This document shows positions 29,583-37,834 of a stretch of 64,000 nucleotides of DNA, piece by piece. Source of the stretch: an uncultured Peptostreptococcaceae bacterium (GTDB lineage Bacteria; Bacillota; Clostridia; Peptostreptococcales; Peptostreptococcaceae); contig CAMTIM010000036.1 in NCBI GenBank assembly GCA_947072565.1, positions 62,001 through 126,000 on the forward strand, read 5' to 3'. Numbering within the stretch: the first letter of the stretch is position 1; each line of letters begins with the position of its first letter. A model generated the notes under the pieces. The model saw nothing but the letters and a program-made list of their open reading frames with translations, did not search any database and was not told the origin of the DNA. The translations under genes and the position numbers were made by a program.

Positions 29583-29677
29583 TAATAAACATCTCCTTCT
29601 TTTGTATATTAAAACAAAATGCCCCAATGTACCTTTTTTAACCATTTAGTTTATAGTATTTACAACTTTATAACTTA

Positions 29678-30370
29678 TTAATCCAATATTTTATTTAATT
29701 TAAAATCTATATAATCACATGAAGCTAATATATACTCTACTCCATTTCTAAATCCTTTCAATCCCATTTTAAAAGATTCTCTTCCATGTAAATGTCCATA
29801 TATTACTTTTTCTACATTATATTCTTCAAATAGCTTAGTAAATAGTGACTCTTCAAGTCTATCATTAGTTGGTGGATAATGAGTTATTACTATTAATTTA
29901 GTGTATCCTTTTTTACGAGCTGACTCTAATGATAATCTTAATCTATTTTCTTCTCTTTTGTATATCTTTGCATCATTTTCATCAAACTTAACATCATTTG
30001 GACACATCCAGCCTCTTCCACCACAAATAGCATAATCTTTATATTCATAAAAATTAGTTTGTAAAAACTTCATATTATCATATAATTTATTTAATCCAGT
30101 TACTGTAGTCCACCAATAATCATGATTTCCTTTTATAAATATTTTTTTTCCTGGAAGTTTATTTATTATGTCTAAATCTTCTTTTGCTTCACTTAAGTTT
30201 ATACCCCAAGAAGTATCTCCTAGAACTAATACTAAATCGTCATCTACTACGTTACTTTCCCAACTTTCTATTATTTTAGATTCATGGCCTGTCCAATTGT
30301 CTCCAAATACATTCATAGGTTTATTAACCGCTGTTGAAAAATGTAAATCTCCTATTGCATATAAACTCAT
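29678..30370 (-). CDS. Calcineurin-like metallophosphoesterase
   Basis: 230 residues with all metallophosphoesterase motifs in order: GDLHFS (about 7-12), LGDTSWG, KGNHDYWW, ITHYPPTN and YGHLHG. Dimetal phosphoesterase of unknown substrate; this small clostridial subgroup is conserved but uncharacterised as far as I know. Separated from the alarmone synthetase gene upstream by a terminator. Confidence 0.9.
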   Translation of the reverse strand: MSLYAIGDLHFSTAVNKPMNVFGDNWTGHESKIIESWESNVVDDDLVLVLGDTSWGINLSEAKEDLDIINKLPGKKIFIKGNHDYWWTTVTGLNKLYDNMKFLQTNFYEYKDYAICGGRGWMCPNDVKFDENDAKIYKREENRLRLSLESARKKGYTKLIVITHYPPTNDRLEESLFTKLFEEYNVEKVIYGHLHGRESFKMGLKGFRNGVEYILASCDYIDFKLNKILD

Positions 30371-30422
30371 ATATATATTCCTTTCTGTTATGTCTTTATT
30401 TTAATATTATTTTCTATAATTT

Positions 30423-30456
30423 AAAAAAGAAAGTTACCCAATAGTATGGATAACTG
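30423..30456 (-). terminator. Terminator of the alarmone synthetase operon
   Basis: AGTTATCC-ATACTATT-GGGTAACT followed by TTCTTTTTT on the minus strand, at the stop codon. Confidence 0.75.
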
Positions 30457-30457
30457 T

Positions 30458-31312
30458 CTAATCATTTTTATTATTACTATTATATTGTTGTAATAAATTA
30501 TCAATCTCTCTTTTAAGATGTATTATTTCTGCTATATCTCTTTCATTATCTATTTTATCTAATCTTCTTTGATATACAAGAGCTTTATGTGTCTCTCCCA
30601 AATTATATAGTTCTTGTATTTTATTTAGTACATCTCTTACTGTCACAGATTTCACTTGGCACATAACTTGAGCTTTCATTATATCTTCTCTTATTTCACT
30701 CATCTCTTGATCTAATAAGAATGCTGCATCAGCTGCTCTTCTTAATCTAACCGCTAGGTCTTCTGGTATATAATGCTCATATTTATATTTTAAAGAATGC
30801 TCTATTGTTGCCCAAAAGTTCATAGCAAGTGTTCTTATCTGTATTTCACATAAAATTTCCTTTGAACCTGCGATTGAGTTTATAGGGTATTTAATTATAA
30901 CGTGATAACTTCTATATCCACTATCCTTAAAATTTTGTATATAGTCTTTTGAGTAAACAATCGACATATCTGTTCTATTTTCGATAAGCTCTATTATAGT
31001 GTATATATCTTCAACAAACTGGCACATTATTCTTATACCAGCTATATCTTCCATTTCAGATTCAATATCTACAATATTAAGTCTCTGTGACTTTGATATT
31101 ATAGATGCTATCTTTTTAGTTCTTCCTGTTACAAATTCGATTGGAGAATATTCTCCTTTTGCCATAAATTCTTTTCTTATATTTTTAAATTTCACCTTTA
31201 ACTCTTCAACAGCATGGTCATAAGGAGCTAATACTTCATCCCATTTTTCGTATTCCATCTCACTCACCCTTTGTTCTATTTTTACAGTCATATCTATTTT
31301 AACATAATTCAT
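30458..31312 (-). CDS. Small alarmone synthetase (RelQ-type GTP pyrophosphokinase)
   Basis: 284 residues with a single RelA/SpoT synthetase domain (about 40-210) and no HD hydrolase, TGS or ACT domain. Motifs seen: FVTGRTKKIASIISKS, DIAGIRIMCQFVEDIY, KDSGYRSYHVIIKYP (G-loop with the substrate-stacking Tyr) and EIQIRTLAMNFWATIEHSLKYKY. Makes (p)ppGpp in response to stress. The C-terminal helical tail (about 215-284) is longer than in B. subtilis RelQ (211 residues). ATGA overlap with the metallo-beta-lactamase stop, so translation is coupled. Confidence 0.92.
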   Translation of the reverse strand: MNYVKIDMTVKIEQRVSEMEYEKWDEVLAPYDHAVEELKVKFKNIRKEFMAKGEYSPIEFVTGRTKKIASIISKSQRLNIVDIESEMEDIAGIRIMCQFVEDIYTIIELIENRTDMSIVYSKDYIQNFKDSGYRSYHVIIKYPINSIAGSKEILCEIQIRTLAMNFWATIEHSLKYKYEHYIPEDLAVRLRRAADAAFLLDQEMSEIREDIMKAQVMCQVKSVTVRDVLNKIQELYNLGETHKALVYQRRLDKIDNERDIAEIIHLKREIDNLLQQYNSNNKND

Positions 31313-32220
31313 TTTCTTTTGGTATAATAAAGCAATTCTCCTTGTGATAATATATAATCAATTTCTTGTAAGCTTGCTAAATAGCTAATTACAGAAATAA
31401 GTGACGATTTAAAGAAGTGATATTCTTTATAATTACACTTTAATTCGTTTTTCAATATTATGTTTTTTAACAACGCCTCTATACCCATAGGAGTATTTAA
31501 TTCTTCTTTTATTTGATTTACATATTTATATACAGCATCCTCATGATTTTTTATAATTTTTTCACTTTCTTTTTTAGTAATCAATTCTTTACTATGACTA
31601 GCTACTATATATTCGAAATCTATATTTCTAAGCTTGTCTAAAGAATTCATGTATTCTTTTAAGTCATACAAAAACAGAAAATCATATTTTTTAAGCATAT
31701 TTAAACCTATTAGCAAGTCTCCTACAAACAATACTTTGTCTTTAGTTAATATACCTATGCTACCAGGTGTATGTCCTTTAAAATCTATTACTTTAAAATC
31801 TTCATTATTTAAGTTTACAATTCCCTCATTTAATACTTCATCTATATATGTTTGTTCTAAAGACTTACTTCTCAATCTCTCATCCATAAATTCATTACTT
31901 TTTCCACCTATGATGTATTTAGAAAATAAACTTGGATGTTCTATATATATTTTTGCATACTGCGAGCATAATATATTCACATCTTTATAAAACTCTCTAA
32001 ATTGATTACATGCACCATAATGATCATTATGTTCATGAGTATTTATAATAAATTTCAAGTTAACATTATCATTTTCCAATATATTTATTATTCTTTTAGG
32101 TCTGAGACCACTTAATCCTGGATCTATAATTAACGCTGTATTATCATTATATATATATACACCTGTATTTGTTCCACCTTTTATATAAAAAGTATTTCCC
32201 TTTATATTTATTAAATCCAT
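31309..32220 (-). CDS. Metallo-beta-lactamase-fold hydrolase
   Basis: 303 residues. Zinc ligands His62, His64, Asp66, His67 in NTHEHNDHYGA, then FKGHTPGSIGI and VGDLLIG supply the remaining ligands; the final His motif is ASHSKE. A general hydrolase fold (thioesterase/glyoxalase-like); substrate unknown, and nothing suggests antibiotic resistance. Middle gene of a tightly packed operon with the YkgJ-type and alarmone synthetase genes. Confidence 0.88.
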   Translation of the reverse strand: MDLINIKGNTFYIKGGTNTGVYIYNDNTALIIDPGLSGLRPKRIINILENDNVNLKFIINTHEHNDHYGACNQFREFYKDVNILCSQYAKIYIEHPSLFSKYIIGGKSNEFMDERLRSKSLEQTYIDEVLNEGIVNLNNEDFKVIDFKGHTPGSIGILTKDKVLFVGDLLIGLNMLKKYDFLFLYDLKEYMNSLDKLRNIDFEYIVASHSKELITKKESEKIIKNHEDAVYKYVNQIKEELNTPMGIEALLKNIILKNELKCNYKEYHFFKSSLISVISYLASLQEIDYILSQGELLYYTKRK

Positions 32221-32232
32221 ATAATCACCTAA

Positions 32233-32961
32233 TTACAATAATATTTTTTTTAATCTATTAATAGCTATCTCTCTTGCAGCCTCATCTTTAGTTACTCTTA
32301 TTTTTATGCTATATGATACATCTTCATTGAAAAAATAGTCTATAAAGTATTCAACTATTCCTCTATCTTTAAACTCTATATCTATGATCCCTTTAGAATA
32401 TATATTTGAATCTAATGTCATCAATTCATCTGCAAATCCCAATCTATCAGATTTACTTAAATAATCATTTTGAGGAATAAAATCTTCACAATATTTAATT
32501 TTATAATTAACAACTTCACTACTTATATCAAACCCATATTTTGATTTTACTATTTTATTGTAGTCTATATTTCTTTGAGTTACATTGGATAAATTTTTAT
32601 TGTAGTCTTCTTTTTTCCAATGCCCAAATAATCTACAATTTAAGGGTCTTACTTCATATATTAAACATCTATTGTCTTCATCTTTAAATGGACATGCACT
32701 TTTTTTAGTAAATTCTAAAAAATAATAATCTAGAACCTTGCTTAAAGATTTTTTTCTTAATTCTTTATTATCATTTAAATATTGAAATATATTTATAAAT
32801 TCAATTAAATTTATTCCAACAGACTCCATACAACAGTTCCCACATCCTGCACAGTCTCCACTTGGTACATTTGAATATACTTTATTTAATTTATCAAATA
32901 ACTTGTTTTGTTTACAATAATCTATACAATTTAAAATATCTTTCTTTTTTATACTAGTCAT
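32233..32961 (-). CDS. YkgJ-family cysteine-cluster protein
   Basis: 242 residues. Cys37, Cys40, Cys43 and Cys44 form GDCAGCGNCCMES, and CPFKDEDNRCLIYEVRPLNC supplies the second Cys group, the zinc or Fe-S binding pattern of the YkgJ/Fli-B-like family. Function not established. First gene of the three-gene operon ending in the alarmone synthetase; 12 bases from the next gene. Divergent from the small gene at 33,049. Confidence 0.85.
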   Translation of the reverse strand: MTSIKKKDILNCIDYCKQNKLFDKLNKVYSNVPSGDCAGCGNCCMESVGINLIEFINIFQYLNDNKELRKKSLSKVLDYYFLEFTKKSACPFKDEDNRCLIYEVRPLNCRLFGHWKKEDYNKNLSNVTQRNIDYNKIVKSKYGFDISSEVVNYKIKYCEDFIPQNDYLSKSDRLGFADELMTLDSNIYSKGIIDIEFKDRGIVEYFIDYFFNEDVSYSIKIRVTKDEAAREIAINRLKKILL

Positions 32962-33048
32962 TATTATTACTCCTTGTTATAATTATTAAGTTAATACAAA
33001 CAATTATTATAACACATTTTTTACGACTAATTACAGGAGGCAAATTTT

Positions 33049-33300
33049 ATGAATAGATATACAAAGATAATAAATATGATGGATAGTTATTTTACTAAAG
33101 ATTATGAGAAAACTAAAAAAAACATAACTAAGGTCAGAGAAGTTAGAGAAGAAACTGTTAGAAAATTCTTCTTACAAGGTGACTGTGAAGTTTTAGTAGT
33201 ATTCGAAGAAACTGGTAAAGAAATTCTTATAGATGATTTTTCATCTGATGATGATATAAAAAAATACCTAGGTTCTAAGTTTATAATCAAAAGAAAATAA
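33049..33300 (+). CDS. Small unknown protein
   Basis: 83 residues, highly charged, not recognised. N-terminal basic helix (about 1-40), then beta strands (CEVLVVFEETGKEILIDDF). Excellent ribosome site (ACAGGAGG, 8 bases before ATG) and its own terminator argue that it is a real gene, transcribed divergently from the YkgJ-type gene. Confidence 0.75.
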   Translation: MNRYTKIINMMDSYFTKDYEKTKKNITKVREVREETVRKFFLQGDCEVLVVFEETGKEILIDDFSSDDDIKKYLGSKFIIKRK

Positions 33301-33311
33301 TTTTAAATATA

Positions 33312-33350
33312 AATGGGTTGGATAATTAATATATCCAATCCATTTATTTT
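33312..33350 (+). terminator. Terminator of the 83-residue gene
   Basis: ATGGGTTGGATA / TATCCAATCCAT followed by TTATTTT, 12 bases after the stop codon. Confidence 0.8.
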
Positions 33351-33399
33351 ATAACAATATATTTTTTTATAATATTTTTCAAAATTAAATGTATAAAAT

Positions 33400-33492
33400 T
33401 AATTTATATGCTCATAATAGTAATATAAAATTAAATATTTAACTCAATCTCCCCCAATTTGAGCTTTCGTTCCCCCAACGAAAGCTCTTTTT
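33400..33492 (+). ncRNA. Candidate small regulatory RNA with two CCCCC loops
   Basis: A strong terminator hairpin (GAGCTTTCGTT, loop CCCCC, AACGAAAGCTC, then five T, 33461-33492) stands without any gene in front of it. Just before it, CTCAA-TCTCCCCCAAT-TTGAG (33443-33463) can form a second hairpin, also exposing CCCCC. Unpaired C-rich loops are the hallmark of Firmicute small RNAs that pair with Shine-Dalgarno sequences. The 5' end is a guess and no clear promoter was found. Confidence 0.45.
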
Positions 33493-33577
33493 ACATTTAA
33501 TTTATAATCTAGTTAATAATTATCTTATAGGTTATAATAACTTAATATAAATATCAATTGTGAAATGGGGTATATAA

Positions 33578-33913
33578 ATGATAACAATAGGTAATTTAAA
33601 TTTAGATACAGATTTTGAACATAGAATAATAAGAGAAGAGGATGACGATTTAGATTTATTTATAGATTTAAATTATCGTAGCTTAGATATAGATAATACT
33701 GGATCAAACTTATTTAGCTCTAGAATCCAATTTCCTTTTGTTAGGTCTATTATATTAAGGTTGAACAAAAAAACTCATACAATGACAATACATTTAATGA
33801 GAGACATAGATCTGTTTTCAGCTTTTGCAAACTTCGAAGTTGATTATACTGATTGTACAATAAATATAAAAAATAACCTTGAAAAAGTATCTATATATAA
33901 ATCAGTTTTATAA
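33578..33913 (+). CDS. Small unknown protein
   Basis: 111 residues, not recognised. Acidic N-terminal half (REEDDDLDLFIDLNYRSLDID) and beta-rich C-terminal half; no membrane segment. Weak ribosome site (GGGG about 11 bases before ATG). Followed by a G/C-rich terminator 20 bases downstream, which supports a real single gene. Confidence 0.6.
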   Translation: MITIGNLNLDTDFEHRIIREEDDDLDLFIDLNYRSLDIDNTGSNLFSSRIQFPFVRSIILRLNKKTHTMTIHLMRDIDLFSAFANFEVDYTDCTINIKNNLEKVSIYKSVL

Positions 33914-33927
33914 TTTTTTGTAATAAG

Positions 33928-33953
33928 AAGGGGGCCTTAATAGGCCCCTTAAT
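33928..33953. terminator. G/C-rich bidirectional terminator
   Basis: GGGGCC-TTAATA-GGCCCC followed by TTAATTATATTT; between the 111-residue gene and convergent adhE. Confidence 0.7.
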
Positions 33954-34037
33954 TATATTTATCTATATTTATTTATATCTTAATTATATTACGGTTTAAA
34001 TCTATAGTCAACACAATTTTCTGAATATTTCTATAAT

Positions 34038-36674
34038 TTATTTTTCTTTTCTTGGTCCATATATTGTTGCATATATTTCTTTTAATTCAGATACTAATGG
34101 TGATCTTGGATTAGCTCCTGTACATTGATCATCAAATGCATCTAATGCTAATTTTTCTATTGCTGCGAAATAAGTGTTTTCTTCTATTCCACAATCTTTT
34201 ATAGTCATTGGTACATTTACTTCTTTCATTAAGTTTCTAACAGCTTGTGCTAAACTCTTAACTCCTTCTTCTGTAGTGTTAGCTTTTAATCCTAACATCT
34301 TAGCTATTTCTGCATATTTTTTGTCAGCTACAAATGATTTATATCTTGGGAATGCAGCAAACTTACTTGGCATAGCCGCATTGTATTCTATTACATGTGG
34401 TAATAATATTGCATTTGCTCTACCATGAGGTATATGGAACTCTGATCCTAACTTATGAGCTAACGAGTGGTTTACTCCTAAGAAAGCATTGGCAAACGCC
34501 ATACCAGCCATACATGAAGCATTGTGCATTTTTTCTCTAGCTTCTTTACCTTCTGCAGTATTAGCCCCTTTATATGATTTTGGTAAGTAATCAAATACCA
34601 TTTGTACAGCTTTCATAGCTAATGCATCTGTATAATCAGTTGCCATTACAGAAACATAAGCTTCTATAGCATGAGTTAATACATCTAATCCTGTATCTGC
34701 TGTAACTGCTGCTGGTACAGACATTACGAAGCTTGGATCTATTATAGCTACGTCTGGAGTTAACTCATAATCAGCTAATGGATATTTAACATTGTTTACT
34801 TTATCAGTTATAACTGCGAAAGATGTTACTTCTGATCCAGTTCCTGAAGTAGTTGGTACAGCTACCATTTTAGCTTGTCTTCCTAATTTAGGGAACTTGA
34901 ATATTCTTTTTCTTATATCCATAAACTTAAGTCTTAAATCTTCAAAATCTGCTTCTGGGTTTTCATAGAATAACCACATACCTTTAGCAGCATCCATTGC
35001 AGATCCTCCACCTAAAGATATTATAGTGTCTGGCTTGAACTTTCTCATAGCTTCAGCACCATTTAATACTGTATCTACAGATGGATCTGGTTCTACATCA
35101 GCAAATACATCTATCATAACTGGATTTCTTCTTTTTCTTAAGTGATATTCTAATTTTTCAACATATCCTAATTGAACCATCATTCTGTCAGTTACTATCA
35201 TTACTCTTTCAACATTTGGTAACTTTTCTAAATATTGTATTGAACCAGCTTCATGATATATTCTTTCAGGTACTTTGAACCATTGCATATTAACTCTCCT
35301 CTTAGTAACTTTCTTAACATTTATTAAGTTTACAGCTGATACGTTATCTGTTGTTGAGTTGTTACCCATAGATCCGCATCCTAAAGTTAATGATGGAGTA
35401 TTTACGTTGTATATATCTCCTATTGCACCATGAGTTGATGGAGCATTTACTAATAATCTTCCTGTTCTTACTCTGTTACTGAATTCTAATATTACAGCAT
35501 CATCATTTGAATGTATAACAGCTGAGTGACCTAATCCACCAAACTCAGTCATATCTACACATCTTTGTACCCCTTCTTTAGCATCCTTAACTTTTATACA
35601 AGCAAGTACTGGACTTAACTTCTCTTTAGATAATGGATGATCATGTCCTACTCCACCTATTTCAGCTACTAACATTTTAGCATCTTTAGGAACTTCAAAT
35701 CCTGCCATTTGTGCTATTCTGTATGGACTTTGTCCAACTATATTAGGATTTAATGAATTAGTTTCTGGATTTATAACTGTTTTTTCTAATAATGTTTTTT
35801 CCTTTGCATTTACAAAGTAACAGTTATATCCTTTCATTAAACCAACTACTTCATCATATATACCTTCTTCTACTATAACTGCTTGCTCTGAAGCACATAT
35901 CATTCCGTTATCAAATGTTTTAGATAATATTAAATCATTTACAGCTTGTTTAATATCTGCAGTTTTTTCTATGAAACAAGGTACGTTCCCTGCTCCAACT
36001 CCTAGTGCTGGTTTTCCTGCTGAGTAAGCTGTCTTAACCATTCCAGGACCTCCAGTTGCTAATATTAAAGAAACTCCTTTGTTATTCATAAGTGCACTTG
36101 AAGCTTCTAATGATGGTACTTCTATCCATTGGATACAATCTTCTGGAGCACCTGCTTGAATAGCAGCATCTCTTAATATTCTAGCAGCCTCTGCTGAACA
36201 TTTTTGAGCTGAAGGATGGAAACTGAATATTATTGGGTTTCTTCCTTTTATTGATATTAATGATTTAAACATTGCTGTTGAAGTTGGATTAGTTACAGGA
36301 GTAACTCCAGCTACAACACCTATTGGTTCTGCAACCATCATATATGCTTCTTCTTCGTTTTCTTCTATAACCCCAACTGTTTTTGTATATTTTATACTAT
36401 TATAAACATATTCTGTTGCAAATATATTTTTAGTTACTTTATCTTCGAATATTCCTCTTTGAGTTTCATCTATTGCCATTTGAGCAAGCTCTATATGTTT
36501 ATCAAGACCTGCTTTAGCCATAGCTCCTACTATTTTATCAATTGCTTCTTGGTCTAACTTTAACATAGCTTCTTTTGCTACGTTAGCTTTTGCTACTAAA
36601 TCATTGATCATGTTTTCTACACTGAATTCTTGTTTTACTTCTACTGCTTTAGCTTTTTTTACATCTTTACTCAT
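34038..36674 (-). CDS. adhE: Bifunctional acetaldehyde/alcohol dehydrogenase
   Basis: Reduces acetyl-CoA to acetaldehyde and then ethanol, regenerating NAD+ in fermentation. 878 residues: N-terminal CoA-acylating aldehyde dehydrogenase (about 20-440) with the catalytic Cys about 251 in NGMICASEQ, linker, and C-terminal iron alcohol dehydrogenase (about 460-870) with GGGSAMDAAKGMW and the iron-ligand region NHSLAHKLGS plus HIPHGRANA. Forms spirosome filaments in other bacteria. Start set at MSKDVKKAK, with TGGAGGAAC upstream; the open frame to 36689 has no separate site. Codon bias is that of a highly expressed gene. The promoter region carries Rex-like and cre-like sites. Confidence 0.97.
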   Translation of the reverse strand: MSKDVKKAKAVEVKQEFSVENMINDLVAKANVAKEAMLKLDQEAIDKIVGAMAKAGLDKHIELAQMAIDETQRGIFEDKVTKNIFATEYVYNSIKYTKTVGVIEENEEEAYMMVAEPIGVVAGVTPVTNPTSTAMFKSLISIKGRNPIIFSFHPSAQKCSAEAARILRDAAIQAGAPEDCIQWIEVPSLEASSALMNNKGVSLILATGGPGMVKTAYSAGKPALGVGAGNVPCFIEKTADIKQAVNDLILSKTFDNGMICASEQAVIVEEGIYDEVVGLMKGYNCYFVNAKEKTLLEKTVINPETNSLNPNIVGQSPYRIAQMAGFEVPKDAKMLVAEIGGVGHDHPLSKEKLSPVLACIKVKDAKEGVQRCVDMTEFGGLGHSAVIHSNDDAVILEFSNRVRTGRLLVNAPSTHGAIGDIYNVNTPSLTLGCGSMGNNSTTDNVSAVNLINVKKVTKRRVNMQWFKVPERIYHEAGSIQYLEKLPNVERVMIVTDRMMVQLGYVEKLEYHLRKRRNPVMIDVFADVEPDPSVDTVLNGAEAMRKFKPDTIISLGGGSAMDAAKGMWLFYENPEADFEDLRLKFMDIRKRIFKFPKLGRQAKMVAVPTTSGTGSEVTSFAVITDKVNNVKYPLADYELTPDVAIIDPSFVMSVPAAVTADTGLDVLTHAIEAYVSVMATDYTDALAMKAVQMVFDYLPKSYKGANTAEGKEAREKMHNASCMAGMAFANAFLGVNHSLAHKLGSEFHIPHGRANAILLPHVIEYNAAMPSKFAAFPRYKSFVADKKYAEIAKMLGLKANTTEEGVKSLAQAVRNLMKEVNVPMTIKDCGIEENTYFAAIEKLALDAFDDQCTGANPRSPLVSELKEIYATIYGPRKEK

Positions 36675-36712
36675 GTGTTGTTCCTCCAAATGATTATAAT
36701 TTATATTAAACT

Positions 36713-36730
36713 GCGTTAGTTATTTAACAA
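36713..36730. promoter_or_regulatory. Candidate Rex operator at the adhE transcription start
   Basis: On the minus strand TTGTTAA-ATAA-CTAACGC: the left half equals the Rex consensus TTGTTAA-N4-TTAACAA, the right half matches 4 of 7. It lies just downstream of the -10, where NADH-sensing Rex would block transcription when NAD+ is plentiful. Confidence 0.5.
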
Positions 36731-36745
36731 ACTTGCTATATTTAG

Positions 36746-36774
36746 ATAATACATTAACTGTCTAAATGTGTCAA
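36746..36774 (-). promoter_or_regulatory. Strong SigA promoter of adhE
   Basis: Minus-strand TTGACA (36774-36769), 17-base spacer, TATTAT (36751-36746), a near-consensus housekeeping promoter giving a leader of about 65 bases. Confidence 0.8.
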
Positions 36775-36808
36775 TATCTTTTGTTATTTTTTTATCTATT
36801 TAAATATA

Positions 36809-36822
36809 TGAAAACGTTTTTA
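36809..36822. promoter_or_regulatory. Candidate CcpA cre site upstream of adhE
   Basis: TGAAAACGTTTTTA matches the consensus TGWAANCGNTNWCA at 13 of 14 positions, 35 bases upstream of the -35. Suggests control by carbon source. Confidence 0.5.
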
Positions 36823-36955
36823 TTTTATTTAAGCCGTATTTACCTTGTTTTATAGGTATTTTAATATGATTTCAAACCTTGTTTATATGTGTATTTTACT
36901 TTTCAAAATACATAGTTAAATTTTAGTCAATATTGTATACAATATACTAACGCAT

Positions 36956-37002
36956 AAAAAAAGGTTTTAAAATTATAATTTTTATAATTTAAAACCTTTT
37001 TC
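36956..37002. terminator. Terminator of the DUF4230 gene
   Basis: AAAAAGGTTTTAAATTATA / TATAATTTTAAAACCTTTTTTT, perfect long A/T-rich stem with T runs on both sides. Together with the adhE promoter elements it accounts for the gap 36675-37062; nothing else seen there. Confidence 0.75.
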
Positions 37003-37062
37003 GTTTTAATTTAAGTACATTTTTATATTTACCTTATAAAGCTATCTTTATCCTATTAATCT

Positions 37063-37659
37063 TTATTTAAATGTTATAACTATTTCTTTATATCCCATGT
37101 TTTTGAGCATATTTTTTATACTTGATTTTGTGCTAGTTTTTATTTCTTCCATTAAACCTTCTTTTAAAGCTTTTTCTTCATATTCTTTTTTATATTTACT
37201 TATGTCTTCTAACACATCTTGAATCTCTAGTTTATTAAATATTGAACTCTTTACATCATACACATATATATTATCATCATCTATATAATGGTCTAATATT
37301 TCACATCTTTCTATTTCTATGAAAATCTTATCTCCTGTATTTTTAGATATATTTATATCTTCTGGCTTTACTCCCCCATTTATTACGCCATTGTACTTTA
37401 TAATAAATGACTTTTCTGTAAATGGTATTTTAATATCATTTATACTTTTATCTTTTTTTACTGTAACTACATTACTATAGCTGTATTTTACCGTACTTAA
37501 ATTTAGGACCTGACTTATAGTATCCATTACCTTTGTATTATCTTTATATATGTTTTGATTAGTTTTAAACTTATATATAAAATATGAACCACTTGTAACT
37601 ACTATCAAAATAGATAGCAATATAACTATTTTCTTAATTTTTTTTGCTTTTTGCCACAA
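37063..37659 (-). CDS. DUF4230 family membrane-anchored protein
   Basis: 198 residues. A basic start and one membrane segment (about 10-30) then an extracytoplasmic beta-rich domain of the DUF4230 type (pattern VMDTISQVLNLSTVKYSYSNVV and IKYNGVINGGVKPEDI) ending in a helical tail (KNMLKNMGYKEIVITF). Function unknown. Single gene with its own terminator. Confidence 0.75.
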   Translation of the reverse strand: MWQKAKKIKKIVILLSILIVVTSGSYFIYKFKTNQNIYKDNTKVMDTISQVLNLSTVKYSYSNVVTVKKDKSINDIKIPFTEKSFIIKYNGVINGGVKPEDINISKNTGDKIFIEIERCEILDHYIDDDNIYVYDVKSSIFNKLEIQDVLEDISKYKKEYEEKALKEGLMEEIKTSTKSSIKNMLKNMGYKEIVITFK

Positions 37660-37834
37660 ATTTGCCCCCCCTTTTGATATAATATTTTTGTGTTATTAAC
37701 AAATATATTTATAATAGTAAGTAAAATATTACATATTAAATTTTAAATGTGATATTTTACTTGCACTTAATCAATATATTCTTAGACTATTATTAATTTA
37801 AATATAAGTTTTTTCATGAAAGGAGTATTAAAAT

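Noticed and set aside
31309..32220. Metallo-beta-lactamase-fold protein as an antibiotic-resistance gene
   Set aside because: Only the general fold motif is present, and the operon context (YkgJ-type gene, alarmone synthetase) does not suggest resistance.
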